Origin: Streptosporangiales bacterium
GTDB lineage: Bacteria > Actinomycetota > Actinomycetes > Streptosporangiales > WHST01
Assembly (NCBI GenBank): GCA_009379955.1
Contig: WHST01000046.1
Location: 1 to 45,039 of the forward strand
Length of the DNA: 45,039 bases
Direction of reading: 5' to 3'
Part shown: positions 1-7,736 of the stretch, piece by piece
Layout: every line of letters starts with the position of its first letter
How positions within the stretch are numbered: the stretch's first letter is position 1
Position numbers and translations under genes: made by a program
Notes under the pieces: model-generated
The model's input: only the letters and a program-made list of their open reading frames with translations
Told to the model about the DNA's origin: nothing
The model's database searches: none

Positions 1-425
1 TCCAGCCCGTCGATCGCGACGTCGCAGCTGGCCCACTCAGCGGCCGACAGCTTGCTCATCGGATCGATGGCCCGGTTGGCGACCAGCGCGAACAGCACCC
101 GCTCCACGTCAGTGGTGAATCGGCGGGACCCCAGCACCTTGCGCAGCGCGGTATCCACGTCGAGCGCTCGCCACAACCCGTCCAGCAGGTGCACCGTCCC
201 CACCGGACGCGACGCGGCGACCCGCAGCCCGTCCCCGGCCAGCTGTCCAGCTTCGGCCGGCGTCCCGGCCTCGGGTTCGCCGAGGTAACGGTTGATCGAG
301 GTGACCAGGCGGCGCAGCCCGTCGTTGTCGAGCTGATCTTCCCGCCCGAGGTTGAGCAGTACCTGCGCCTGGGTGACCCCGTCGACCCTCTGGTTGTGCG
401 CCAGCTGCACATAACCCACCCAGCC
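1..425 (-). mobile_element. IS1634-family transposase, N-terminal fragment (runs off the window)
   Basis: Read on the minus strand from about 425 down to base 1, one frame is open and encodes a typical IS1634-type (IS4 superfamily) transposase N-terminus. Recognisable stretches are YVQLAHN, VLLNLGRE, LVTSINRYLGE, HLLDGLW, RVLFALVANRAIDP and KLSAAEW. No start codon or terminal inverted repeat is visible at the N-terminal side. Instead the frame runs at about 421-431 into sequence resembling another transposase family, so the 5' end of the element is missing or fused. The catalytic DDE part would lie beyond the left edge. The family call is from remembered motifs and is fairly secure; whether the element is functional cannot be judged here, but the missing N-terminus argues against it. 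Confidence 0.75.
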
Positions 426-580
426 GGTCCTTCGGCACCAGCCGCGGTTCGAAGGTGGCGTCACGGTCGTGCGGCATGTCTAACCCGACCTCGCTGGCCA
501 CCGTCTTCAGCGTCGTCCCGTTCCGCGAGTTCGCTGCCACGGCCGGGTCATGCTTGCCAGTGGGGTCGGTTAGGTGCGCG
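422..580 (-). mobile_element. IS256 (Mutator)-family transposase fragment
   Basis: The minus strand from about 580 to 422 encodes a short segment with the IS256-family signature: GKHDPA, then NSRNGTTLKTV, then HDRDATFEPRLVPK. Intact members carry a closely similar NSRNGT..KTV...VP.DRDG.FEP stretch near residue 60-100. Neither the upstream N-terminus nor the downstream catalytic domain is present. The fragment stops where the IS1634-like reading frame takes over. It is therefore debris of one mobile element interrupted by or recombined with another, and marks a recombination-prone boundary next to the catabolic gene block. Confidence 0.65.
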
Positions 581-883
581 ATGCCGGTGTTGCCTCCGGT
601 CCGTCTCCAAGGGCCGCATGAACAGGACGTGCGGATTCACCGTATCCGGCCGCCACGGTATGTGGAGGTAGGCCGTCTGATCCCTTGGACGAGAGCATCA
701 GCCCAGGTCAGGGCGTTTGGCGAGCGTCTCGTCGCAGGTGAGCGGTTTCCACTCAGGTAGCAGATGTGGTCGAATCCGGGTGTGAAGCGACGAGGTCGGC
801 ACTGCCACGAACGTGGGCCGGTGCAGCTGCGGGCGGGATCGTTAGTGGAGGCCGTGTGGTTGAGCGGGTAGCAGGGTCTGCCG
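581..883. other. Intergenic stretch without a recognisable gene
   Basis: About 300 bases between the transposase debris and the first intact gene. Short open frames exist on both strands, but none shows a family motif, a convincing ribosome binding site or sustained coding character. It may hold further insertion-sequence debris and the promoter of the SDR gene that starts at 884, but no clear -35/-10 pair was found. Confidence 0.4.
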
Positions 884-1663
884 ATGCCTGAAACACGCTG
901 GGCACTGGTGACCGGTGGGTCGGGCGGACTGGGTGCCGAGACCGCGGTGGCGTTGGCTGCGCGCGGCTTCGACGTTGTTGTGGCCTACGGTCGGAGGGCG
1001 GACGTCGCAGAAGGTGTCGCGGAACGTGTTCGAAACGGTGGAGTGGATGCTGCGACCGTCCGGCTCGACCTCGATGACCCGTCCGCCTGCGCTGCTGTCG
1101 TCGGCGCGCTTGTCGGTGAGCGGGGCGCGCCGAGTGCGGTGGTGCACGTGGCTGGAGCGTTGTTGAGATCCAGTCTTGCGGACACCAGCGACGAGGCGCT
1201 TGATCGCATCTTCCGGGTCAATGTGTTCGCGCCCTTCGCCATCGACCGGACGGTGGCGCCGGGGATGCGAACTCAGCCTTCGGGCGGTTCGATCATCCAT
1301 GTGGCCTCGGTCATCGGTCCGTTGGGAAGCCGGCACCGGACTGCGTACGCCGCGTCGAAGTCAGCGCTCATCGGGCTCACCCGAGCGCTTGCGGTCGAGC
1401 TCGCGCCGACCATCCGTGTCAACTGCGTACTCCCCGGTCTCTTCGACACCGAGATGAACGACGCTTTGCGCGCCGATCCAGCTGCGCTCGCCAGTGTCGC
1501 AGCGCGGATCCCGCAAGGTCGGCTTGGTCGGCCTGCCGAGTGTGGTGCGGTGGTGGCATTTTTGGCCGACAACGAGGCGAGCTACGTCACCGGTACCTGC
1601 CTCGAGGTCGACGGGGGCCTTACCTACCGCCTCGCGGTGCCGTCGTCGGACTCCGGCACCTAG
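884..1663 (+). CDS. Short-chain dehydrogenase/reductase (classical SDR, FabG-like)
   Basis: A 259-residue classical SDR with a Rossmann fold. The nucleotide-binding motif TGGSGGLG is at residues 10-17, the catalytic Ser is near 142, and YAASK gives Tyr155 and Lys159. The usual NNAG motif is replaced by HVAG near residues 88-91. The C-terminus carries the family's YVTGTCLEVDGG stretch. It should oxidise or reduce a hydroxyl/keto substrate with NAD(P)(H); the substrate is unknown. The ATG at 884 is used because the TGGSGG motif follows at the usual distance; the upstream AGGG is a weak ribosome binding site. It lies 137 bases before the GntR regulator and is the first gene of the catabolic-looking block, which also encodes a second SDR at 5877. 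Confidence 0.85.
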   Translation: MPETRWALVTGGSGGLGAETAVALAARGFDVVVAYGRRADVAEGVAERVRNGGVDAATVRLDLDDPSACAAVVGALVGERGAPSAVVHVAGALLRSSLADTSDEALDRIFRVNVFAPFAIDRTVAPGMRTQPSGGSIIHVASVIGPLGSRHRTAYAASKSALIGLTRALAVELAPTIRVNCVLPGLFDTEMNDALRADPAALASVAARIPQGRLGRPAECGAVVAFLADNEASYVTGTCLEVDGGLTYRLAVPSSDSGT

Positions 1664-1800
1664 GGCGGATCCCCAACCGGCCTGGGTACCCTATTGTTCC
1701 AGGTCGGACTGGCGTTCACGCGTCAGACGGAGGTACTGCGGAGCCCGACGCCGATCCGGGTCCAACGGTGCTCTCCAGGTACTCACCGTTGGAGGTTTGA

Positions 1801-2526
1801 TTGACACAGCGCTCGACACATGGCCTGACGCCCGCGCCCAACCGCACCTCCGTGAGTCATGTTCTCGACGAGCTGCGTGAGGCCATCAGCTCGGGCGAGC
1901 TGCCGCCTGGCACGCGGTTGATCGAGCGTGACCTCGCGGATCGATTCCAGTTGTCCCGTGGACCGATCCGTGAGGCGGTCAGGGCGCTCAGCTACGAGGG
2001 GCTGGTCACGGTCCGACCGAACCGTGGTGCTGTTGTCAGCGCCATCGCCGCGGAGGATGTGCTCGAGGTCTACGTTCTGCGTGCAGTGCTCGGATCGGTG
2101 GCCATCCGGCAACTCATCGGTGCGGACATGGTGACCGAAAACGTCGTGAGCAGGCTGCGTAAGCTCGCCGACCATGCGAAGAAGGCGAGTGTCCGCGGCA
2201 AACAGGCGAGCCTGGTCGACGCCGACCTAGCTGTGCAACAGGGGATCATGGATGCCTGTGGACTTCGTCGGGTCGCTTCACGCTTCGTCGAAACGACCAC
2301 TGAGGTTCGGATGTTCGTCGCCACATCCGGGGTCCGGTATGTCGACGTCGATCAGATCCTCAAGGAACACGACGCACTACTCGCCGCGATAAGGGCCAAG
2401 GACGCCCACCTCGCCGAGACGCTCTGGCACGAGCGGATGCACACCGCGGTCAAGGAATTCCTTGCGCTGACCCCCGACGGCGAGACGATCGCCAACGATC
2501 GGCCGTGGTTGTGGCAACTCCTCTGA
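1801..2526 (+). CDS. GntR-family transcriptional regulator, FadR/FCD subfamily
   Basis: A 241-residue regulator. The N-terminal winged helix (about residues 18-85) contains the GntR signature: LREAISSGELPPGTRL, then ERDLADRF, SRGPIREAVRAL and EGLVTVRPNRGAVV. The C-terminal helical FCD domain (about 90-225) would bind a carboxylate or metal-associated ligand. The TTG start is chosen because GGAGG sits about five bases upstream; no ATG or GTG start in this frame keeps the full winged helix. It lies directly upstream of the E2/E1 operon, with a promoter-like sequence in the 200-base gap. It is therefore the likely ligand-responsive regulator of the oxo-acid/diketone dehydrogenase and transport genes. 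Effector and operator are unknown. Confidence 0.85.
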   Translation: MTQRSTHGLTPAPNRTSVSHVLDELREAISSGELPPGTRLIERDLADRFQLSRGPIREAVRALSYEGLVTVRPNRGAVVSAIAAEDVLEVYVLRAVLGSVAIRQLIGADMVTENVVSRLRKLADHAKKASVRGKQASLVDADLAVQQGIMDACGLRRVASRFVETTTEVRMFVATSGVRYVDVDQILKEHDALLAAIRAKDAHLAETLWHERMHTAVKEFLALTPDGETIANDRPWLWQLL

Positions 2527-2645
2527 CGTCCCTGCTCTGACGGGCGATCGATCCCGCAACTGCGGCATGCTTCGACCCGCCCACGCCGGTCAAAGATGCG
2601 AGCTCGATTCGTGAATCGGGACAAAACAACCGGCAACCAAGAGTC

Positions 2646-2674
2646 TTGACAGGGTCATCGGGCCTGGGCAGGAT
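2646..2674 (+). promoter_or_regulatory. Candidate sigma70-type promoter for the E2/E1 operon
   Basis: TTGACA at 2646-2651 is followed after exactly 17 bases by CAGGAT at 2669-2674, about 55 bases before the E2 start codon. This matches the vegetative actinobacterial consensus well in sequence and spacing. It lies in the only sizeable gap between the GntR gene and the dehydrogenase operon, so it is the natural start point for that transcript. It was not tested; the -10 lacks the first T of the consensus. Confidence 0.5.
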
Positions 2675-2728
2675 GGCAGACAATCTACGATCGCGACTAC
2701 GAGATTGGTTGACTGGAAGGCGAGCCCG

Positions 2729-3841
2729 ATGGACGTTGTGCTCCCCAAGAACTCATTGACCATGACAGAGGCGGAACTCGTCGCATGGCACGTGAGCGAG
2801 GGGGAGCACGTCGAGATCGGCACGCGACTGTTCACGATGGAGACCGCGAAGGCGCAGGTCGACATCGAGGCGTCGGCAGCTGGCGTGGTGTGCCGGATCC
2901 TGCGTCGGGAAGGTGAGGTCGTCCTTGCCGGAGACGTTGTGGCGGAGCTCGCCGTCGATGAGCCCGCTACCACTGGATGGGAGGATTCCTCTCCTGTCGC
3001 ACAGCGCAAGGTTGCGAGCGGAGCCGCAAGTCTTGCCCGCGAGCTGGGTATCGACCTCGAGGTCGTCCGCGGAACCGGCACCGGCGGGCGGGTTCTCGAA
3101 GAGGATGTCATCCACGCCGCCGGGACGGTCGCTGAAGGAGCGCTGACGGACGCGTCCCCGCCGCAACCGACGTCGAAGCCTGCTGACCCCACGGGCGAGG
3201 CCGGAGTGCTGCGGACTGAACCTGTCACGATGTCGAAGGCTCGTCGGTCCGGGCTACGACTCACCGAGTCAGTGGGCACCGTGCCTGTCTTCCATCTCGC
3301 TGGCAGGCTCGACTTCGCCCCGGTCTGGGATGCCATGGTGGCGGACGGTGCGTCGGTCACCGATGTCCTCGTCCAGGGATGTGCACGTGCTCTGCGTCGC
3401 GTACCCATCGCGAACGCGTGCATTCAGAACGGTGAGGTATGGCGGTATCTCGACATCCGGGTGGCGGTACTGACCCGCTCCGGCGATGCGTTGGTCCCAC
3501 TCGTATTCGCCGATCCTGATCGTCGCGCCTTGCACACACTCCACCATGTGCGTCGGGAGCTGATGGGGCACCTCGGCGTCACGCCGCTTCCAGTCGACGC
3601 AACGAGGTCGCCGACCTTCGTGATATCCAACATCGGCAGAACCGGTGTGACGTGGTTCTCGACGGTCCTGTTCCCCGGCACGGCACTTACCCTCGCATTG
3701 GGCGGGCTTCGCTCCGATCGCACTGCCGATGCCGTACTCACCTGCGATCACCGGATACTCGACGGCGTCGATGCCGCGGAGTTCCTGGAGTCAGTCGCGG
3801 CCGAAATCGCTGACGTCAGACCTGGATCGGAGGTCGCGTGA
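2729..3841 (+). CDS. Dihydrolipoamide acyltransferase (E2) of an acetoin-dehydrogenase-type 2-oxo acid/diketone dehydrogenase
   Basis: A 370-residue E2. The N-terminal lipoyl domain (about residues 1-75) carries the attachment lysine in METAKAQVDI, Lys41. A peripheral subunit-binding domain (about 98-130) reads ASLARELGIDLEVVRGTGTGGRV and is followed by a Pro/Ser/Thr-rich linker. The C-terminal catalytic acyltransferase domain contains the HxxxDG active-site motif as DHRILDG. The ATG at 2729 is preferred over the in-frame TTG at 2705 because GGAAGG lies about nine bases upstream and the lipoyl domain then starts normally. The stop overlaps the E1alpha start (TGATG). The three genes E2-E1alpha-E1beta form one complex, transferring an acyl unit to CoA. 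The order resembles Aco/branched-chain systems; the true acyl donor is not known. There is no E3 gene nearby. Confidence 0.85.
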   Translation: MDVVLPKNSLTMTEAELVAWHVSEGEHVEIGTRLFTMETAKAQVDIEASAAGVVCRILRREGEVVLAGDVVAELAVDEPATTGWEDSSPVAQRKVASGAASLARELGIDLEVVRGTGTGGRVLEEDVIHAAGTVAEGALTDASPPQPTSKPADPTGEAGVLRTEPVTMSKARRSGLRLTESVGTVPVFHLAGRLDFAPVWDAMVADGASVTDVLVQGCARALRRVPIANACIQNGEVWRYLDIRVAVLTRSGDALVPLVFADPDRRALHTLHHVRRELMGHLGVTPLPVDATRSPTFVISNIGRTGVTWFSTVLFPGTALTLALGGLRSDRTADAVLTCDHRILDGVDAAEFLESVAAEIADVRPGSEVA

Positions 3842-4857
3842 TGGTCACTGCTCCCACGGCATCGAACCGAATCGGCACGGAGGTCGCGCTCGGGATGCTC
3901 CGCACGATGCTTCTCATTCGACGGTTCGAGGAAGCGATGGTCGACCTCTACCAGCGCAACCTCATCCCGGGGTTCATTCATCCTGCGATCGGGGAGGAAG
4001 CGGTGCATGCGGGGGTGCAAGCGCACCTCCGCGGCGTCGACCACGTCGCGGCCACCCACCGCGGTCACGGACCGGCCATCGCAAAAGGCCTTGATCTGCA
4101 GGGAATGATGGCCGAGGTTCTGGGTCGCCGGGATGGTTTGCTCGGTGGGCGTGGTGGGTCGCTCCACGTGGGGGACTGGACGCAGCGTTGCCTGCCGGCT
4201 TCACCGTTGGTAGGCGGGAACATCGCCACGATGACAGGGGTCGCCCTCGCGCATCGAGACTCCGGCGACGGGGGTGTCGCCGTCGCGTACTTCGGCGATG
4301 GTGCGCTCAACCGTGGCTCGTGTCACGAGGCCGTCAACCTCGCCGCAATCTGGCGCTTGCCCGTGGTGTTCGCGGTCATCGACAACGGGTGGGCGATCTC
4401 GGTGCCTCGCTCGTACGCGACAGCCGGAGCTCTTCCCGACCGGGCACGAGCGTATGGAATACCAGGCGAGGTGGTCGACGGGAAAGACGTACTGGCTTGT
4501 TACGAGGGCGCGGGGAACGCGGTCGCGCGAGCGCGTGACGGCGGCGGCCCGAGCATGTTGTTCTTCGATTGTCCACGCGGCTATGGGCACGAAGAAGGTG
4601 ATGCGCAGGAATATCGGGACCGCGCCGAATACGACGCCGCACGCGCACGCGATCCGATACCAGCAGCAATCGCTACCTTACGCGCGATGGGCGTACTGAC
4701 CGACGAGCTGCTCACCGAGCTCCGTCAGGATGTCGAGTCGCAGGTGAGCCGGGCCGTCAGGTTCGGCATGGAGAGCCCGGAGCCGGACGGCGCGGAAGCA
4801 TTCAAGTTCGTTCGCCCGTCGCAGCAGCAAGACATCAACCCTGGGACGAAGTCATGA
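3841..4857 (+). CDS. Thiamine-pyrophosphate-dependent dehydrogenase E1 component, alpha subunit (AcoA/PdhA-like)
   Basis: A 338-residue E1 alpha subunit. The thiamine diphosphate motif begins GDGALN (Gly152-Asp153-Gly154, Asn157) and ends at the DN of DNGWAIS (Asn182), the usual GDG-X26-N spacing. Other family stretches are RRFEEAMVDLYQ near the N-terminus, THRGHGPAIAKG and GGRGGSLHVGD. It decarboxylates a 2-oxo acid, or cleaves an alpha-diketone as in acetoin catabolism, passing the acyl group to the lipoyl arm of E2. The ATG at 3841 overlaps the E2 stop codon; a GTG three bases earlier is an alternative. The 3' end overlaps E1beta by four bases. Acetoin-type specificity is favoured by the separate alpha/beta genes and by neighbouring SDRs that could produce a diketone, but this is inference. 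Confidence 0.85.
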   Translation: MVTAPTASNRIGTEVALGMLRTMLLIRRFEEAMVDLYQRNLIPGFIHPAIGEEAVHAGVQAHLRGVDHVAATHRGHGPAIAKGLDLQGMMAEVLGRRDGLLGGRGGSLHVGDWTQRCLPASPLVGGNIATMTGVALAHRDSGDGGVAVAYFGDGALNRGSCHEAVNLAAIWRLPVVFAVIDNGWAISVPRSYATAGALPDRARAYGIPGEVVDGKDVLACYEGAGNAVARARDGGGPSMLFFDCPRGYGHEEGDAQEYRDRAEYDAARARDPIPAAIATLRAMGVLTDELLTELRQDVESQVSRAVRFGMESPEPDGAEAFKFVRPSQQQDINPGTKS

Positions 4858-5855
4858 CCGAACACTTCACCTGTCGGGATGCCGTCATCGAGGCCCTCGA
4901 CGAAGAACTTGGTCACGACCCCACCGTATTCGTGATGGGGCAGGACGTCGGTCGTATGGGTGGCAACTTCGCAACGACCAAGGGCTTGCACACCAAGTGG
5001 GGAGACCGCGTCAGGGACACCCCGATCTCCGAAGACGCGATGGTGGGTGCTGCCCTCGGCGCTGCCATCGCTGGACGTCGACCGGTCGTCGAGGTGATGT
5101 TCTCGGCGTTCCTTGGTTGCTGCATGGACGAGATCTGCAACCACATGAGCCAGATCTACTACGTATCGGCGGGCAATGCCGTACCGCGTATGACGTTACG
5201 CACAGTCAACGTGCTCGGTCGATCGTCCGGGTGTCATCACTCGGGCCGACCGGAGAGTTGGTTGATGCACCTCCCCGGTCTCGTTGTTCTTGCACCCGCG
5301 ACACCTCGGGACGTCAAGGGAATGCTGAAGTATGCGATCCGAAGCGACGATCCCGTGATCTTCATCGAGAACGCGATGCTCTACAACGAGTCCGGGCCTC
5401 GGGGTCCAGAAGGTGAGCTGATCGGGTTCGGCACGGCCGACGTGGTCCGGAGTGGGGACGACGTCACGATCATCACCTACTCCGGGGGGGTCCGCACAGC
5501 ACTCGCCGCGGCAAAGGTACTGGCCCTTCGCCAGATCTCTGCTGAGGTCGTGGACCTGCGCAGTCTGGCACCGCTCGATCTCGAGACTATTCTCGGCTCG
5601 GTCACCAAGACGGGCAGGACGGTCGTACTCGCAGAAGACGTCCGCACCGCCGGCGTCGCGGCGGAAGTTGTTGCACGAGTCACGGAGCAGGCCTTTGCGC
5701 ACCTGCACGCAAGTCCGGTGCGCATCACGGCCGCTGACACACCCGTCCCCTTCGCCCCCGCACTCGAAGAGGCGATCACCCCCACGACCGGGGACGTCGT
5801 CGCCGCGGTGGCACAGGTATGCGAGACGAAGCTCTCCGACAGTCCCAGCAAATGA
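4854..5855 (+). CDS. Thiamine-pyrophosphate-dependent dehydrogenase E1 component, beta subunit (AcoB/PdhB-like)
   Basis: A 333-residue transketolase-like beta subunit. It opens with the conserved CRDAVIEALDEELGHDP, GQDVGRMGG and DTPISEDAMVGAALGAA blocks. The Glu in SEDAMVG is the expected residue contacting the thiazolium ring activation path. The C-terminal half carries VDLRSLAPLD and the VVLAEDVRTAGVAAEV stretch typical of PdhB/AcoB. One oddity is a cluster of cysteines and histidines (FLGCCMDEICNH, SSGCHHSGRPESW) where the family usually has DFM..A.DQI.N and the GG.GAQHS segment, suggesting an altered substrate channel. The ATG overlaps the E1alpha stop (ATGA), so the subunits are translationally coupled. 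The next gene begins 21 bases downstream. Confidence 0.85.
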   Translation: MTEHFTCRDAVIEALDEELGHDPTVFVMGQDVGRMGGNFATTKGLHTKWGDRVRDTPISEDAMVGAALGAAIAGRRPVVEVMFSAFLGCCMDEICNHMSQIYYVSAGNAVPRMTLRTVNVLGRSSGCHHSGRPESWLMHLPGLVVLAPATPRDVKGMLKYAIRSDDPVIFIENAMLYNESGPRGPEGELIGFGTADVVRSGDDVTIITYSGGVRTALAAAKVLALRQISAEVVDLRSLAPLDLETILGSVTKTGRTVVLAEDVRTAGVAAEVVARVTEQAFAHLHASPVRITAADTPVPFAPALEEAITPTTGDVVAAVAQVCETKLSDSPSK

Positions 5856-5876
5856 GCGTCGAGAGGAAGGTGACCG

Positions 5877-6629
5877 ATGAGTGAGTCAGCTGAAGTCGGT
5901 GACACTACGGGTTTCGCGGGCAAACACGTGATCGTGACCGGCGCCGCCAGCGGTATCGGGCGCGCGTGCGCTGTCGCATTCGCAAAGGCCGGGGCGACCG
6001 TAGCCGCCCTCGACATGGACGAGGCCGGCCTCGGTCGACTCTCCACCGAGGTGCCCGGCTGTGTTGCCTACCGGGCGGATGTGACCAAGCGAGCCTCAGT
6101 GCGCGACGCGATCAGCGCTGCCGTCGACACCAACGGCCCACCGACTGTGTGCGCCAACGTGGCAGGTGTATACCCCCTGACCACCCTCGCCACCGTTACC
6201 GAGGAGCGTTACCGCACGATCATCGACGTCAACCTCCTGGGCACGGTGCTGACAACTCAAGCAGCGGTGGAAGCCATGCCGCAGTCAGGTGGCGCGATAG
6301 TGAATTTCGCGTCCGTCGATGCATTCACGGCGAAACCTGATCAGCTCATCTACAGTGCGGCTAAGGCCGCAATCGTTTCTGTCACACGATCGCTCGCGAT
6401 CGATCTGGCCGACAAGTGCATCCGAGTGAACGCGGTCGCACCAGGCCCCGTTCGCACCGAGCCAATGATCACAAGTGGTCGGCTCGAGAAGGCGATCAAG
6501 AGAGTTCCTCTGGGACGCGTTGCTGAACCGTCAGAAATCGCAGGAGTGGTCATGTGGCTATGTGGACCCGAGAGCTCGTTCATCACGGGCGAGACGATCG
6601 TCGCCAGTGGTGGTTTGCTGATCCGCTGA
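5877..6629 (+). CDS. Short-chain dehydrogenase/reductase (classical SDR)
   Basis: A 250-residue classical SDR. Residues 21-28 read TGAASGIG, the catalytic Ser is near 146, Tyr159 and Lys163 lie in YSAAK, and NVAG (94-97) replaces NNAG. The C-terminal FITGETIVASGG stretch is family-typical. The ATG follows GAGAGGAAGGTGACC, a good ribosome binding site, and lies 21 bases after E1beta, so it is probably co-transcribed. A likely role is oxidation of a secondary alcohol (for instance an acyloin) to the ketone used by the E1/E2 complex, by analogy with acetoin/butanediol catabolism; this is inferred from context only. Confidence 0.85.
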   Translation: MSESAEVGDTTGFAGKHVIVTGAASGIGRACAVAFAKAGATVAALDMDEAGLGRLSTEVPGCVAYRADVTKRASVRDAISAAVDTNGPPTVCANVAGVYPLTTLATVTEERYRTIIDVNLLGTVLTTQAAVEAMPQSGGAIVNFASVDAFTAKPDQLIYSAAKAAIVSVTRSLAIDLADKCIRVNAVAPGPVRTEPMITSGRLEKAIKRVPLGRVAEPSEIAGVVMWLCGPESSFITGETIVASGGLLIR

Positions 6630-6691
6630 CAGTACGCGCGGTGAACGCACGCACCTAGATCGAGTCATGCACACACATCATCGGAGCTCAG

Positions 6692-7699
6692 ATGAAGGCA
6701 TACCTGTTCCTACTAGGCCACCAACCGACGGAGATCGACAGTCGCGAGGTGTACGAAAAGTTCCTAGACGACGGAGCCCTCGCCGAGGACCTTGGTTTTG
6801 ATGGCCTATGGGCCGCTGAGCATCATTTCTCCAACTACTCGATAATACCGAACTCGTTGACCCTGGCAACGGCACTCGCCCAGCACACCCGACGAATCCG
6901 GGTCGGCAGTGCCGTCGTGGTCCTACCGCTACACAACCCCGTCCGTGTCGCCGAAGAGATCGCGATGGCGGACCAACTGTCGGATGGTCGCGTCGATGTG
7001 ATGTTTGGCCGCGGATTCGAGCCGTACGAGTTCTCCGGTCTAGGCACACCTATCGAGGAGTCCCACACCCGCTTTGACGAAGCGCTCGATATCGTGTCTT
7101 CTGTCTTGCGGGAGCCTGACGTCAGTCACACAGGTCAGCACTTCAGCTTCCCTCCGATCACACTGGCTCCGCGTCCGCTGCAGAGCCCTGCTCCGCCGCT
7201 GTGGCTCGCGTGCGGTTCAGAGCAGTCGGTGAAGAACGCCTTGGGTCGAGGCATGAACATTGCTCTCACTGCCGGTATCGAGGGCCTGAGTAAGGCCGAG
7301 CAGCTGATTCGCGCGATCGATGACCAGTCCAAAGCGTCAGGGGAACGACCGCACGTTGCCGTGCAGTGCAACACCTACATCTCAGCGAATGACGAAGCAA
7401 ACAACCGTGCGGCCATGGAGACCCTCTACATCAATCGCTTGGCGAGCCAACTGCGCACGGGCACACATACGGTCCGCAACGGTCTCTTGGCCGAACCACC
7501 AGTCGGTGAAGGCGAGCCCAGTGTCGAAACCATCCTCAGCTCTACGCTGATAGGGACCGAGGAACAGGTAGCCAAGAAGATCGCGACGTTCGAGAGCATG
7601 GGTGTCACTCATCTCTCCGTCACCTTCCGGTTCGGGCGCCTCAGCGACGAAGAAGTCCGTGCGTCGATGACGGCGTTCATGCGACTGCTGCGGCCCTAG
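6692..7699 (+). CDS. LLM-class flavin-dependent monooxygenase (luciferase-like)
   Basis: A 335-residue bacterial-luciferase-fold protein. It shows AEDLGFDGLWAAEHHF near residues 30-45, then LATALAQHTRRIRVGSAVVVLPLHNPVRVAEEIAMADQLSDGRVDVMFGRGF through about 115, and the later PPLWLACGS and GTEEQVAKKIATFESMGVTHLSV stretches. Members use reduced FMN (or F420) to insert oxygen into, or oxidise, small organic molecules. The ATG at 6692 has CGGAG about seven bases upstream. The next gene encodes a flavin reductase, so the pair most likely forms a two-component monooxygenase with FMNH2 passed between them. Substrate is unknown; the neighbouring importer probably brings it in. Confidence 0.85.
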   Translation: MKAYLFLLGHQPTEIDSREVYEKFLDDGALAEDLGFDGLWAAEHHFSNYSIIPNSLTLATALAQHTRRIRVGSAVVVLPLHNPVRVAEEIAMADQLSDGRVDVMFGRGFEPYEFSGLGTPIEESHTRFDEALDIVSSVLREPDVSHTGQHFSFPPITLAPRPLQSPAPPLWLACGSEQSVKNALGRGMNIALTAGIEGLSKAEQLIRAIDDQSKASGERPHVAVQCNTYISANDEANNRAAMETLYINRLASQLRTGTHTVRNGLLAEPPVGEGEPSVETILSSTLIGTEEQVAKKIATFESMGVTHLSVTFRFGRLSDEEVRASMTAFMRLLRP

Positions 7700-7736
7700 G
7701 CCGTGGATCCGAGAGCCACTACTGATCCAACGAGAT

